DNA from: Acinetobacter sp. UBA3106
Lineage (GTDB): Bacteria; Pseudomonadota; Gammaproteobacteria; Pseudomonadales; Moraxellaceae
Reading direction: 5' to 3'
NCBI GenBank assembly: GCA_002365595.1
Contig: DFAM01000001.1
Location: forward strand, 1 to 41,944
DNA: 41,944 bases
The notes beneath the pieces are model-generated. The model did not search any database and was not told where the DNA came from. It worked only from the letters and a program-made list of their open reading frames with translations. The position numbers and the translations under genes are program-made. Positions 1-8,870 of the stretch are shown one piece after another; positions within the stretch are counted from its first letter, which is position 1, and the number at the start of each line of letters is the position of its first letter.

Positions 1-96
1 TTGAGGATCAATCTGGTTTTTTTGTTGTTCTGAAGATGAACATGCTGAAATCAGTATGCTTGAAATTAAACTCACCCAAATAAACGGCTTCATCAT
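1..96 (-). CDS. Lipoprotein, N-terminal part only (runs off the window)
   Basis: The reverse strand opens with ATG-ATG at 96 and stays open for 32 codons to the window edge. The peptide has a short basic start (MMKPF), a hydrophobic stretch and a lipobox-like LISAC followed by SSS. That is a lipoprotein signal peptide, with the lipidated cysteine at residue 19. A GAGG Shine-Dalgarno sequence lies just upstream. The next residues (EQQKNQIDPQ) are polar and give no family. Either of the two adjacent ATG codons could be the start. The 50-base gap to the DUF4130 gene upstream on the same strand makes co-transcription possible. Confidence 0.6.
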   Translation of the reverse strand, partial: MMKPFIWVSLISSILISACSSSEQQKNQIDPQ

Positions 97-146
97 AAAA
101 TTATCCTCATCACTAAAATCCGCCATAGTATGCCTGAAATCTTCAG

Positions 147-926
147 CTAAATTGATTTTTCATTCATATAACGCCAGTAACGCTTCGGCACATACTGAAT
201 GTGGAATTTCATGTTTTGCCGTGCCTGAATATTGACACTCTGGAAATAATCTTTCCACAGCTGGTCATACAGTAATTCTTGCTCATCCAGCTCAATAGTA
301 AAAGATTGACTAAAACCGCTGGCGAGTTTGGTATCCACTTCATGAGCATTCATTTCAATTTGATGCACTTGTTGCAAATCATAATAAATACCGTATTTGC
401 GCTTTTCGTCATAAATCAGCCAGCGTTGATCCTGATAACGGGCTTTAAAATGCCGCTCAATCAGTGGCAAGACATTAAAATCAGGTCGGACCAGACTTAA
501 AAACAAACCATCCTGACATTTTTTAAAACGCACAAAAGCTTCCATACGATGCTTTTCACGTCCCACCTGCTTGGTCCATTGTGCTAAAGCAAGCACATCG
601 GGATGTCCATAATTTTCATCGACTTTATATTGATGCTGGAAAATATACAGACAATAGTTAAACAGGTGCTGATCAGCAGTTTGATTTTCGGATAAAAACG
701 TATAGTAAAAATTGCGCTGACTCTGACTTGATGTTTTTTGCTTTAATCCTTGCCAGACCCGCTGTGCATGCTCTTCATTCGAAACTACCTGAATAAAATC
801 ATCAAACAGCCCATTTTGCGCATGTTCATCACGGGTAACATTGACCTGAAACTCTTTAAATTGAAATGCACGAAACACACAGCTTAACAGGCCGGTCATG
901 CTGCCATCAAAACAGTAAGTTGCCAT
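147..926 (-). CDS. DUF4130 (TIGR03915-type) protein, partner of the radical-SAM protein
   Basis: This 259-residue protein belongs, by its sequence character and its partner, to the DUF4130 family, whose members sit next to a radical-SAM protein. Some relatives are fused to uracil-DNA glycosylase-like domains, so a role in DNA repair or base metabolism is predicted; the reaction is unknown. The N-terminus (YCFDGSMTGLLSCVFRAF) is the family's characteristic opening, and conserved-looking motifs such as VRPDFNVLPLIERHF and YDEKRKYGIYY follow. The ATG overlaps the stop of the upstream radical-SAM gene by one base (TAATG), which implies translational coupling in a two-gene operon. The family call is from memory of motifs and context. 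The function is inferred from association only. Confidence 0.82.
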   Translation of the reverse strand: MATYCFDGSMTGLLSCVFRAFQFKEFQVNVTRDEHAQNGLFDDFIQVVSNEEHAQRVWQGLKQKTSSQSQRNFYYTFLSENQTADQHLFNYCLYIFQHQYKVDENYGHPDVLALAQWTKQVGREKHRMEAFVRFKKCQDGLFLSLVRPDFNVLPLIERHFKARYQDQRWLIYDEKRKYGIYYDLQQVHQIEMNAHEVDTKLASGFSQSFTIELDEQELLYDQLWKDYFQSVNIQARQNMKFHIQYVPKRYWRYMNEKSI

Positions 927-2185
927 TAAAAACCAAAGCCCAATTGTGGCGATAACTGCTGAGTATATTTCGACTGTCCCGACTGCAAAATCTGGTTACG
1001 AATCTGACTCGGCAACTGGTCCTTAATAAATTTTGGCGTATCGGCACAGCGGATAAAATGCTGTGCCCGGTTATATGCCACGCCAATACGTTTTAGTTGA
1101 TCGATGTGGATGTTCCCAAAGCGTCGTGCCTGTACAATTTTTTTAGCAGAACGCACGCCAATGCCAGGCACGCGCAGAATCATGCGGTAATCTGCCCGGT
1201 TCAGATCTACTGGAAATTGCTCAGGATGACGTAAGGCCCAAGCTAATTTTGGATCGACCTCTAAATCTAAATTCGGATGTTTTTCATCGACCAGTTCTGC
1301 TGCATCAAAACCATAGAAACGCATCAGCCAGTCACTTTGATAGAGCCGGTTTTCTCTTAATAATGGCGGTGTGGAACCAATCGCCGGTAAGGATTTTTCC
1401 TGCTCATTAATCGGGATATAACCCGAGTAATACACCCGTTTCAGTTTAAATTCCTTGTAATGACGATCTGCCATTAAAATAATATCCTGATCGGTTTCAC
1501 TATGTGCGCCCACGACCATTTGTGTGGTTTGCCCTGCTGGTACAAACTTGGGAACGGAACGAATCAGTTTGCGTTCATCTTTAAACTGAATTAAACGGTC
1601 ACGCACAATACCCAAATCTTTCTGCACTTCGGCATGGGTTTTCTCGGGAGCGAATTTTTGCAAGCCTGCTTCAGTCGGCATTTCAAGATTAATACTCATC
1701 CGGTCGACATACAGACCCGCTTCGGTAATGATTTCCTGAGATGCTCCGGGAATGGTTTTTAAATGAATATAGCCATTAAAATTTTCTTCCAGACGTAATT
1801 TTTTCACCACCTGAAGCATTCGCTCCATGGTGTAATCTGCCGACTTGAAAATTCCTGAACTTAAAAACAGACCTTCAATATAATTACGGCGATAAAAATT
1901 CATGGTTAAGTCGACAACTTCCTGCACGGTAAAAGCTGCCCGTTTCACGTCATTGGAGCGCCGCGATACACAGTAAGCACAGTCGTAAATACAGACATTG
2001 GAAAATAGAATTTTAAGCAAAGATACACAGCGCCCATCTTCGGTATAGCTGTGACAAATTCCGGAACCCGTATTGCCCAAACCTTTATCTTTGTTTTTTC
2101 GGTTACTGCCACTGGACGAACACGACACATCATATTTGGCAGCATCGGCTAAAATTTGCAGTTTTTCACGGATACGATCAGACAT
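926..2185 (-). CDS. Putative DNA modification/repair radical-SAM protein (TIGR03916-type)
   Basis: This 419-residue radical-SAM protein carries the iron-sulfur motif C65-x3-C69-x2-C72 (CIYDCAYC), which binds the 4Fe-4S cluster used to cleave S-adenosylmethionine. The N-terminus is rich in Ser and Cys (SCSSSGSNRKNKD). Near the C-terminus, after DLNRADYRMIL, the segment VPGIGVRSAKKIVQARR is a helix-hairpin-helix DNA-binding motif. An SAM radical domain plus a DNA-binding HhH is the architecture of the family linked to DUF4130 and uracil-DNA glycosylase-like proteins. The gene is transcribed first and its stop overlaps the DUF4130 start. A TATAAT-like -10 lies at 2216-2221 on the reverse strand, about 30 bases before the ATG. 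The substrate is unknown; a modified or damaged DNA base is the usual guess. Confidence 0.85.
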   Translation of the reverse strand: MSDRIREKLQILADAAKYDVSCSSSGSNRKNKDKGLGNTGSGICHSYTEDGRCVSLLKILFSNVCIYDCAYCVSRRSNDVKRAAFTVQEVVDLTMNFYRRNYIEGLFLSSGIFKSADYTMERMLQVVKKLRLEENFNGYIHLKTIPGASQEIITEAGLYVDRMSINLEMPTEAGLQKFAPEKTHAEVQKDLGIVRDRLIQFKDERKLIRSVPKFVPAGQTTQMVVGAHSETDQDIILMADRHYKEFKLKRVYYSGYIPINEQEKSLPAIGSTPPLLRENRLYQSDWLMRFYGFDAAELVDEKHPNLDLEVDPKLAWALRHPEQFPVDLNRADYRMILRVPGIGVRSAKKIVQARRFGNIHIDQLKRIGVAYNRAQHFIRCADTPKFIKDQLPSQIRNQILQSGQSKYTQQLSPQLGFGF

Positions 2186-2407
2186 GGGTAAACAGCGCCA
2201 GAAAAATGAATAGGTATTATAAAATTTTTAACTCAGCCAGTATGTGCAGTGGTCTTTTATGCGACATGGTTTGACGTGTTATTTATCATTTCTTTTCCAT
2301 TGATTTTTAAGTTTAAAAAGCTTTTTTATTTCATAAAAAAATAACGAATATTATTTGCTTAATTTAGAGGGCTTGGGCAAAGTGATATAAATGAGGAGGA
2401 ACTGAAT

Positions 2408-3451
2408 ATGACTTTATTAGAACAACTTGAGATTAAACATCCTATTTTCCTTGCACCGATGGCAGGTGTTTCTACGCCTCAATTGGCGGCTGAGGTGTCC
2501 AATCAAGGTGGTTTAGGTTCATTGGGTTTGGGTGCAAGTTCAGTTGAAGCAGCACGTCAGCAGATTTTAGAAACGCAGGCCCTTACTCATAAGCCATTTC
2601 AGGTCAATTTCTTTTGCCATCAAAGCACAGCACTCGACAAAAATGTCGCAGATCAGTGGATTGAATATTTAACCCCTCAATTTAAAAAGTATCATGCTAC
2701 TCCGCCAACCGAATTAAAATGTATTTATCCCAGTTTTTTAGATAATGACGACTATTTAAACCTGGTTTTAGAAACCAAGCCTAAAGCCGTAAGTTTCCAC
2801 TTCGGCATTCCGCATGCTCAGCAGATTCAAGCTTTAAAAGCGGCTGGCATTATTACCATGGTTTCAGCAACCAATCTGGCTGAAGCTCTGGAAATTGAAG
2901 CGGCTGGGATTGATGTTATTATTGCGCAAGGCATTGAAGCCGGCGGACATCGCGGTATTTTTAATGATACCTTTGATAGCGCAGTCAAAACTTCCGATCT
3001 GGTGCAATTATTAAAACAATACTGTAGCAAACCTGTGGTAGCTGCTGGCGGGATTATGAATGGCCGGCAAGCCCAGCTATTAATCGAGTTGGGAGCGGAA
3101 GCTGTGCAATTAGGAACTGCTTTTGTACAGTGCAAAAGTTCCAATGCTAATACAGCCTATCGGCAAGCCCTGTTTAGCAAACCCATCACTCAAATTACTG
3201 CCAGCATTTCCGGGCGCCCTGCCCGCGGTTTAATTAACCATTGGCATACCCAGATTGATCGTCCTGAACGACCTCAGGTCGCTACTTATCCTTATTGTTA
3301 TGACCTGGGTAAACAGTTGTATGCCGCAGCATCTTCACAGGGCGACCATGGTTTTGGGGCTTTTTGGGCAGGCACAAATGTTGCCCAGATCCGGGAAATG
3401 GAAGCTGCAGATTTAATTAACCAGCTGGTTCTGGAAATTAGCCAAGCCTAA
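2408..3451 (+). CDS. Nitronate monooxygenase / 2-nitropropane dioxygenase family flavoprotein
   Basis: A 347-residue FMN-dependent TIM-barrel enzyme that should oxidise alkyl nitronates such as propionate-3-nitronate to carbonyl compounds and nitrite. The N-terminal HPIFLAPMAGVSTPQLAAEVSNQGGLG is the family's FMN-binding start. QGIEAGGHRG (about residues 178-187) contains the conserved histidine regarded as catalytic, and VVAAGGIMNGRQA plus GAEAVQLGTAFVQC form the phosphate-binding end of the barrel. The length fits the family. The start has a very strong Shine-Dalgarno sequence (AGGAGGA near 2394-2401). The gene stands alone and ends at a strong terminator shared with the convergent glycine-zipper gene. 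The physiological nitro substrate cannot be told from the sequence. Confidence 0.88.
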   Translation: MTLLEQLEIKHPIFLAPMAGVSTPQLAAEVSNQGGLGSLGLGASSVEAARQQILETQALTHKPFQVNFFCHQSTALDKNVADQWIEYLTPQFKKYHATPPTELKCIYPSFLDNDDYLNLVLETKPKAVSFHFGIPHAQQIQALKAAGIITMVSATNLAEALEIEAAGIDVIIAQGIEAGGHRGIFNDTFDSAVKTSDLVQLLKQYCSKPVVAAGGIMNGRQAQLLIELGAEAVQLGTAFVQCKSSNANTAYRQALFSKPITQITASISGRPARGLINHWHTQIDRPERPQVATYPYCYDLGKQLYAAASSQGDHGFGAFWAGTNVAQIREMEAADLINQLVLEISQA

Positions 3452-3470
3452 TCTTCTGAAATAAATCTAT

Positions 3471-3498
3471 AAAAAACCTCTCATCGGAGAGGTTTTTT
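3471..3498. terminator. Bidirectional rho-independent terminator
   Basis: A perfect 12-bp stem (AAAAAACCTCTC at 3471-3482 with its complement at 3487-3498) closes an ATCG loop. It has a T-run on both strands, so it can end the nitronate monooxygenase gene and the convergent glycine-zipper gene. Confidence 0.9.
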
Positions 3499-3510
3499 AT
3501 AGGGAACAGC

Positions 3511-4131
3511 TTAACGTGTAGCACGATGCCAAGCATCTTTAGCTGCATATTTGGCTTCTTCCCAGCTAAGGCGAGACTGATCCTTGGTACTTTCCCATTT
3601 GCTTCGTAATTCCGGCTCTACATGTTCAAACTCGGTATTACGATCGTATTGAGATCGATTGCCATATCCGACCTGATAAGCACCCCGGTAATCGCGGTCA
3701 TAGTCTAAATCGTTATAGGTATTTCGAGTTTCATGAAAATAAGGTCTTTCACGATGCTGTTCGCGCCAGTAAGCATCTTCCTCATCGGGATCAGCTTTAT
3801 CTGCAATGTCATTACCCGCTATTCCGCCAACAATGCCACCGACAAGACCGCCCACCACTGCACCTGGAGGACCACCGACCATACCTAAAGTAGCCCCTAT
3901 AGCAGCACCGCCTAAAGTACCGGCACTGGTCGCAGCCAGATGATCACCTGCTTCATTCATATCTGGTACACGATGGCTGTCAGTCGCTGGTGAATTCAGC
4001 TCAGGACGCGCACTATCATCTGTATGTGGACTAGATCTTAATGATTCACTCTTTAATGCATCACTCCGTTCCGGAGACAGCTCTGTTGTGGCTGGATTAA
4101 TATCTGGAACTGGCCGCTTGTTATCCACCAT
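3511..4131 (-). CDS. Glycine-zipper domain protein, envelope-stress type
   Basis: A 206-residue protein with three parts. The N-terminal 85 residues are polar, acidic and disordered-looking (DNKRPVPDINPATTELSPERSD). About residues 90-135 form a glycine-zipper core with many GxxxG steps (GTLGGAAIGATLGMVGGPPGAVVGGLVGGIVGGIAGNDIAD). The C-terminal half is charged and rich in Tyr, Arg and Asp. Glycine zippers pack helices in or on membranes; such proteins are often general-stress proteins in Acinetobacter and relatives. The ATG at 4131 is preferred because AGGAGA lies about nine bases upstream. The longer reading frame from 4242 would add 37 residues without a ribosome-binding site. There is no classical signal peptide. 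The exact function is unknown. Confidence 0.75.
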   Translation of the reverse strand: MVDNKRPVPDINPATTELSPERSDALKSESLRSSPHTDDSARPELNSPATDSHRVPDMNEAGDHLAATSAGTLGGAAIGATLGMVGGPPGAVVGGLVGGIVGGIAGNDIADKADPDEEDAYWREQHRERPYFHETRNTYNDLDYDRDYRGAYQVGYGNRSQYDRNTEFEHVEPELRSKWESTKDQSRLSWEEAKYAAKDAWHRATR

Positions 4132-4357
4132 TTTCTTTCTCCTTATGTTATTTCTATGATCTATAGATAAATAAGCTTTATAAGTTGAATAAAATATTTT
4201 AAAAGTCGGCTTATTCAGCTGATCAAAATTAGCATAGAGCAAATGTCAGTGAGCTATGTTCGATAACTGTCACGATTAAGTGATGAGATGTTGTCGCATG
4301 TAATTCTTTGAGTATTGTTATATAAATTACGCAAAATAGTCTTGATAAAGAAAACAA

Positions 4358-4417
4358 CACTGCTCTTTTTTAATTAAATGGCTTTGAAATAAAGAGCAGT
4401 GAGTTATTTGAAATAAC
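4358..4417. terminator. Stem-loop and palindrome downstream of dusB, probable terminator
   Basis: An 11-bp perfect inverted repeat (CACTGCTCTTT at 4358-4368 and its complement at 4391-4401) encloses a 22-base loop. On the reverse strand it is followed by a broken T-rich tail. Directly beside it, 4403-4417 is a separate perfect palindrome (GTTATTT-G-AAATAAC). The position 3' of dusB suggests a terminator, but the loop is long and the tail poor. Confidence 0.5.
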
Positions 4418-4440
4418 GAAAATAACAAACGAATAAAAGG

Positions 4441-5466
4441 CTATTTGGTTTCGAGCAAGTTCACCTGTTCCACCTGCACATCACTCATAATCTGGCCTTG
4501 GGCAAGTAACTGATTGAAATAGTCTTCAACCACTTTAAATTGTTCAGCTGTGCTTTCAACTTTATACATATTTTGGCGGAATTCATTGCTTGAACGTAAG
4601 CCTTTGGTATACCAGGCAATATGTTTACGTGAAATGCGACAACCTGAATATTCACCATAGAAGTCATAAAGTTCAGATAAATGTCCTAACAAGACATCTT
4701 TCACTTCTTGAATATCCGGTGCCACTAACTGCTTACCTGTAGCTAAATAATGGGAAATTTCACGAAAAATCCAGGGACGACCTTGTGCAGCGCGTCCGAT
4801 CATCACTGCATCAGCTCCGGTATAATCGAGCACATATTTGGCTTTTTCCGGACTATCGATATCCCCATTGGCGATCACGGGAATATTCAACATTTGTTTG
4901 ACTTCTTTAATCAAACTATAACGTGCGGTATTCAAGTACATATCTTCACGGGTACGACCATGCAACGCTAATGCGGCGATCCCCGCTTCTTCCGCACGTT
5001 TTGCCACCCGCAGGATATTTTCATGGCCATTTAAATAACCCAATCGGGTTTTTAAAGTCACCGGTACATCCACAGCAGCCACGACGGTATCTAAAATACG
5101 CGCAACCAGATCTTCATCTTTTAATAATGCAGAACCCGCTAATTTATTACAGACTTTTTTGGCAGGGCAACCCATATTGATATCAACAATTTGCGCACCA
5201 TTCGCCACCTGATAACGCGCCGCTTCTGCCAGCTCACTGGGTTCTGAACCGGCAATCTGCGCGGATATTGGGGCCAGTTCGCCATCAAAATTGGCCCGGT
5301 ACAGACTTTTCTTGCTCATGCGTAAGGTCTGGTCTGAAGTCATCATTTCACTGACCGCATGCCCTGCACCAAAATATTTACATAGCGTCCGGAAGGGACG
5401 ATCCGTAACACCTGCCATGGGAGCAACAATTAAATTATTTGACAGTTGATATGGACCAATATACAT
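4441..5466 (-). CDS. dusB: tRNA-dihydrouridine synthase B
   Basis: A 341-residue FMN enzyme that reduces uridine to dihydrouridine in the tRNA D-loop using NADPH. The TIM barrel starts with LIVAPMAGVTDRPFR. The signature DINMGCPAKKVCNKLAGSALL holds the catalytic Cys100. TLKTRLG, LHGRTREDMY and VIANGDIDSPEKAKYVL follow, then the phosphate-binding DAVMIGRAAQGRPWIF, which points to the DusB branch. The C-terminal helical tRNA-binding domain contains SRKHIAWYTKGL. The length fits DusB. In Enterobacteria dusB is followed by fis; here no fis gene follows. The start lies about 80 bases from the divergent DUF1615 gene, so the two share one intergenic control region. Confidence 0.95.
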   Translation of the reverse strand: MYIGPYQLSNNLIVAPMAGVTDRPFRTLCKYFGAGHAVSEMMTSDQTLRMSKKSLYRANFDGELAPISAQIAGSEPSELAEAARYQVANGAQIVDINMGCPAKKVCNKLAGSALLKDEDLVARILDTVVAAVDVPVTLKTRLGYLNGHENILRVAKRAEEAGIAALALHGRTREDMYLNTARYSLIKEVKQMLNIPVIANGDIDSPEKAKYVLDYTGADAVMIGRAAQGRPWIFREISHYLATGKQLVAPDIQEVKDVLLGHLSELYDFYGEYSGCRISRKHIAWYTKGLRSSNEFRQNMYKVESTAEQFKVVEDYFNQLLAQGQIMSDVQVEQVNLLETK

Positions 5467-5548
5467 ATAAATTCATCACTTTTTCGACTGACATAGTATA
5501 CTGCATCTGCTGTATGGGCTCATCCTTTTGGAATATGTTTTCATTATT

Positions 5549-6757
5549 ATGAAAAAAAATCTTTTTATTTCATCTCGTATTAAATCTTTGAGTATTCTTG
5601 CTTTGTCACTTAGCTTAGTGGCTTGTGGAGATAACTCCTGGTGGTCAAAAAATCATGAACCCACTTTAGAAGAAGATCAAATCAAGCGTCTTGTTCCGCC
5701 ACGTGTACATGATCGAAGCTCATGGGCCAAAGATATTTTCGATATTACCGATCAGCTTGGTATTCCCCAGACCAAAGAAAATATTTGCAGTATTGTGGCT
5801 GTCGTCGACCAGGAATCTAACTTCGTTGCTGATCCCCAAGTTCCAGGCTTAGGTGAAAAAGCGGTTAAAGAAGTACAAGATCGTATGGATGAAAAATTTA
5901 AAGATAAATTAGGTGATTCTATTGGCGGAACCGTTGCAGGCTATTTCCAGCAAGTCTTAAAAAATCAGCCGAGTCCTGAAGACAACTATTTAAGCCAAAT
6001 GCGCCGGGTAAAAACTGAACGTGAATTGGATGAGTTATATCGTGAAATTTTTGCTTATATGTCTAAACATTATCATGTCAGCGCACTCACAGGCGCAGCC
6101 AAACTGGTTGGACAAGACATTGGTGAAAAATTAAATCCGATTACCACTTTAGGTTCAATGCAGGTTCATATTGGCTATGCTAAAGAACATAAACGTCAAG
6201 GCGGCAATATTGCCGAATTACGTACCGACTTATACAGTCAATATGGCGGTTTGTATTATGGTATTCACCGTTTAATGATGTACCCTGCCGATTACAATAA
6301 AGCGATTTATCGTTTTGCAGATTATAACTCCGGCATGTATTCCAGTCGCAATGCGGCTTTTCAAAGCATGCTGAATGATTTAACGGTAGCAGAACTGGAC
6401 CTTGATGGTGACCTATTGTTATACAGTAAAGATGGTTCAATCCGTTCTGCAGCGAGTCAGTCTGAACGCGAACTGATTAGCGTGTTTGCCAGCAATAATA
6501 TTTTAGTGACTCCACGCCAAATTCGTGCAGACTTAAAAAAAGAAAAAGAAAAAGACTTTGAAGATACAGCAACTTATCGTGCTGTAGCAAAGCTTTACCA
6601 AGAGAAAACAGGTAAAGAACCCATATATGCTATCATGCCTGAAGTGGTTATTTCTGGTCCTAAGTTAAGCCGCGATTATAATACCAATTGGTTTGCAACT
6701 CGCGTCAATGGAAGATACCAATCATGTATGCAACGAGCCAAAAGAATAAAAATTTAG
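5549..6757 (+). CDS. DUF1615 family lipoprotein
   Basis: A 402-residue exported lipoprotein. Counting from the ATG at 5549, the basic start MKKNLFISSRIKS is followed by a hydrophobic stretch and the lipobox LVAC. The mature part contains ICSIVAVVDQESNFVADP, which resembles a lysozyme-like fold start with a glutamate, and TTLGSMQVHIGYA, which resembles the GxMQV segment of lytic transglycosylases. It resembles the DUF1615 family, whose function is not established; a peptidoglycan-binding or cleaving role is inference. A TTG at 5528 would add seven residues ahead of the signal peptide and is less likely. The 3' end overlaps the next gene by 34 bases, so translation of the two is probably coupled. 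Confidence 0.75.
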   Translation: MKKNLFISSRIKSLSILALSLSLVACGDNSWWSKNHEPTLEEDQIKRLVPPRVHDRSSWAKDIFDITDQLGIPQTKENICSIVAVVDQESNFVADPQVPGLGEKAVKEVQDRMDEKFKDKLGDSIGGTVAGYFQQVLKNQPSPEDNYLSQMRRVKTERELDELYREIFAYMSKHYHVSALTGAAKLVGQDIGEKLNPITTLGSMQVHIGYAKEHKRQGGNIAELRTDLYSQYGGLYYGIHRLMMYPADYNKAIYRFADYNSGMYSSRNAAFQSMLNDLTVAELDLDGDLLLYSKDGSIRSAASQSERELISVFASNNILVTPRQIRADLKKEKEKDFEDTATYRAVAKLYQEKTGKEPIYAIMPEVVISGPKLSRDYNTNWFATRVNGRYQSCMQRAKRIKI

Positions 6758-7377
6758 CTCTTTTTGACTTTGATGGAACCCTGTGCACCAAAGACAGTTT
6801 CACAGGGTTTATCTTTTACGCTTTATCCAAACGCCATATTGTCAAACAAGGCATTAAAATCCTGCCTTGGATTCAGGCTTATTACCTGAATATCTATCCT
6901 GCGCATGCGATGCGTTCCAAATTGTTTCGTGCCATGTTTAGTCATACAGACGTTTTGGAGTTACAGCACATTGCCCAGGAATATGCGACTAATTTAATTT
7001 CTCAATTAAATCCGAGCTTGCTGAAACAACTCAAACAGCATCAAGCCTTAGGTGATGATGTCGTTCTGGTATCAGCTTCGGTAGATATTTATCTCAAACC
7101 TATCTGTGATTTATTAGATATAGATTTGATTTGTACCCGAACTGAAATAATCGATAATGTCTATACCGGACAATACACCACTCCAGATTGCAGTTCGGAA
7201 CAGAAAAAGCTACGAATTTTAGAAAACTATCATTTAGATGATTATGACGTGATTTATGCTTATGGAAATAGTCATGAAGATCAAGAAATGTTGGCGATGG
7301 CTAATTATGCTTATATGGTCGGTGGTAATGAAACGATTCCCATATTGCCCAAAAAGATACAAAAAATTGCTATTTAA
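6724..7377 (+). CDS. HAD-IB family phosphatase (SerB-like)
   Basis: A 217-residue HAD-superfamily hydrolase of subclass IB. Motif I is LFDFDGTLCT (Asp15 nucleophile, Asp17 acid/base), motif II is VLVSASVDIYLKPI, and motif III/IV is YAYGNSHEDQEMLAMA. The helical cap after motif I (SFTGFIFYALSKRHIVKQG) suits phosphomonoesters such as phosphoserine or a phospholipid head group; the substrate is not determined. The ATG at 6724 is chosen over a TTG at 6688. It lies inside the end of the DUF1615 gene (34-base overlap), an unusually long overlap for two functional genes. The gene is followed by an AT-rich gap. Class confidence is high, substrate confidence low. Confidence 0.85.
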   Translation: MYATSQKNKNLALFDFDGTLCTKDSFTGFIFYALSKRHIVKQGIKILPWIQAYYLNIYPAHAMRSKLFRAMFSHTDVLELQHIAQEYATNLISQLNPSLLKQLKQHQALGDDVVLVSASVDIYLKPICDLLDIDLICTRTEIIDNVYTGQYTTPDCSSEQKKLRILENYHLDDYDVIYAYGNSHEDQEMLAMANYAYMVGGNETIPILPKKIQKIAI

Positions 7378-7514
7378 AAGCTAAACACTCTGTTCCGGTT
7401 TGTTTTCAGACTATTCAATTAATAAGAATATTCTAATAAAAGTAAAATTAAAATAATGCTTTATAAAAATAAAATTTATATTATTAAAAAAAATCATATT
7501 GCGATATTCGCATA

Positions 7515-7721
7515 ATGAACTTATCTAATCCTCCAAAACTGGTCAAAGGCATATATATATATTTGTTTTGGAGAAAACCATTTGTCTTATTGTCCTCATT
7601 TTCTTATTAGGCGAGCCGTCAAAGCTGGACACAACAGGAAATTTCGCAGGTCCTGAATGAGACAAAAAAAGGCAACTACATGGACTTAATCAAAATACTT
7701 AAGACACATATCCATGAGTAA
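7515..7721 (+). pseudogene. Decayed small ORF interrupted by an in-frame stop
   Basis: From the ATG at 7515 a frame runs 31 codons to a TAG at 7608-7610 and continues in the same frame for 36 codons to TAA at 7719-7721. The second part (SWTQQEISQVLNETKKGNYMDLIKILKTHIHE) has the charge pattern of a real helical protein terminus, unlike random AT-rich DNA. The first part is less convincing and crosses a run of alternating TA. It ends inside a good terminator. I read this as the remnant of a small gene of about 67 codons with a nonsense mutation. It could be chance. The rest of the gap 7378-7761 is AT-rich with no other gene visible. Confidence 0.35.
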
Positions 7722-7751
7722 AAAGCCACTTCAATAGAAGAGGCTTTTTAC
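7718..7751. terminator. Bidirectional terminator of the desaturase operon
   Basis: GTAAAAAGCC at 7718-7727 pairs perfectly with 7742-7751. An inner CTT/AAG pair lies beyond one A-A mismatch, with a six-base loop. T-runs are present on both strands. It ends the reverse-strand desaturase operon and any transcript through the decayed ORF. Confidence 0.8.
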
Positions 7752-7761
7752 TGCAACAAGA

Positions 7762-8856
<1,095 letters not shown>

Positions 8857-8870
8857 GATATTTGTCTCAC

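Noticed and set aside
7545..7560. Alternating TA run as a phase-variation tract
   Set aside because: It is short and not placed at a promoter or in an intact gene.
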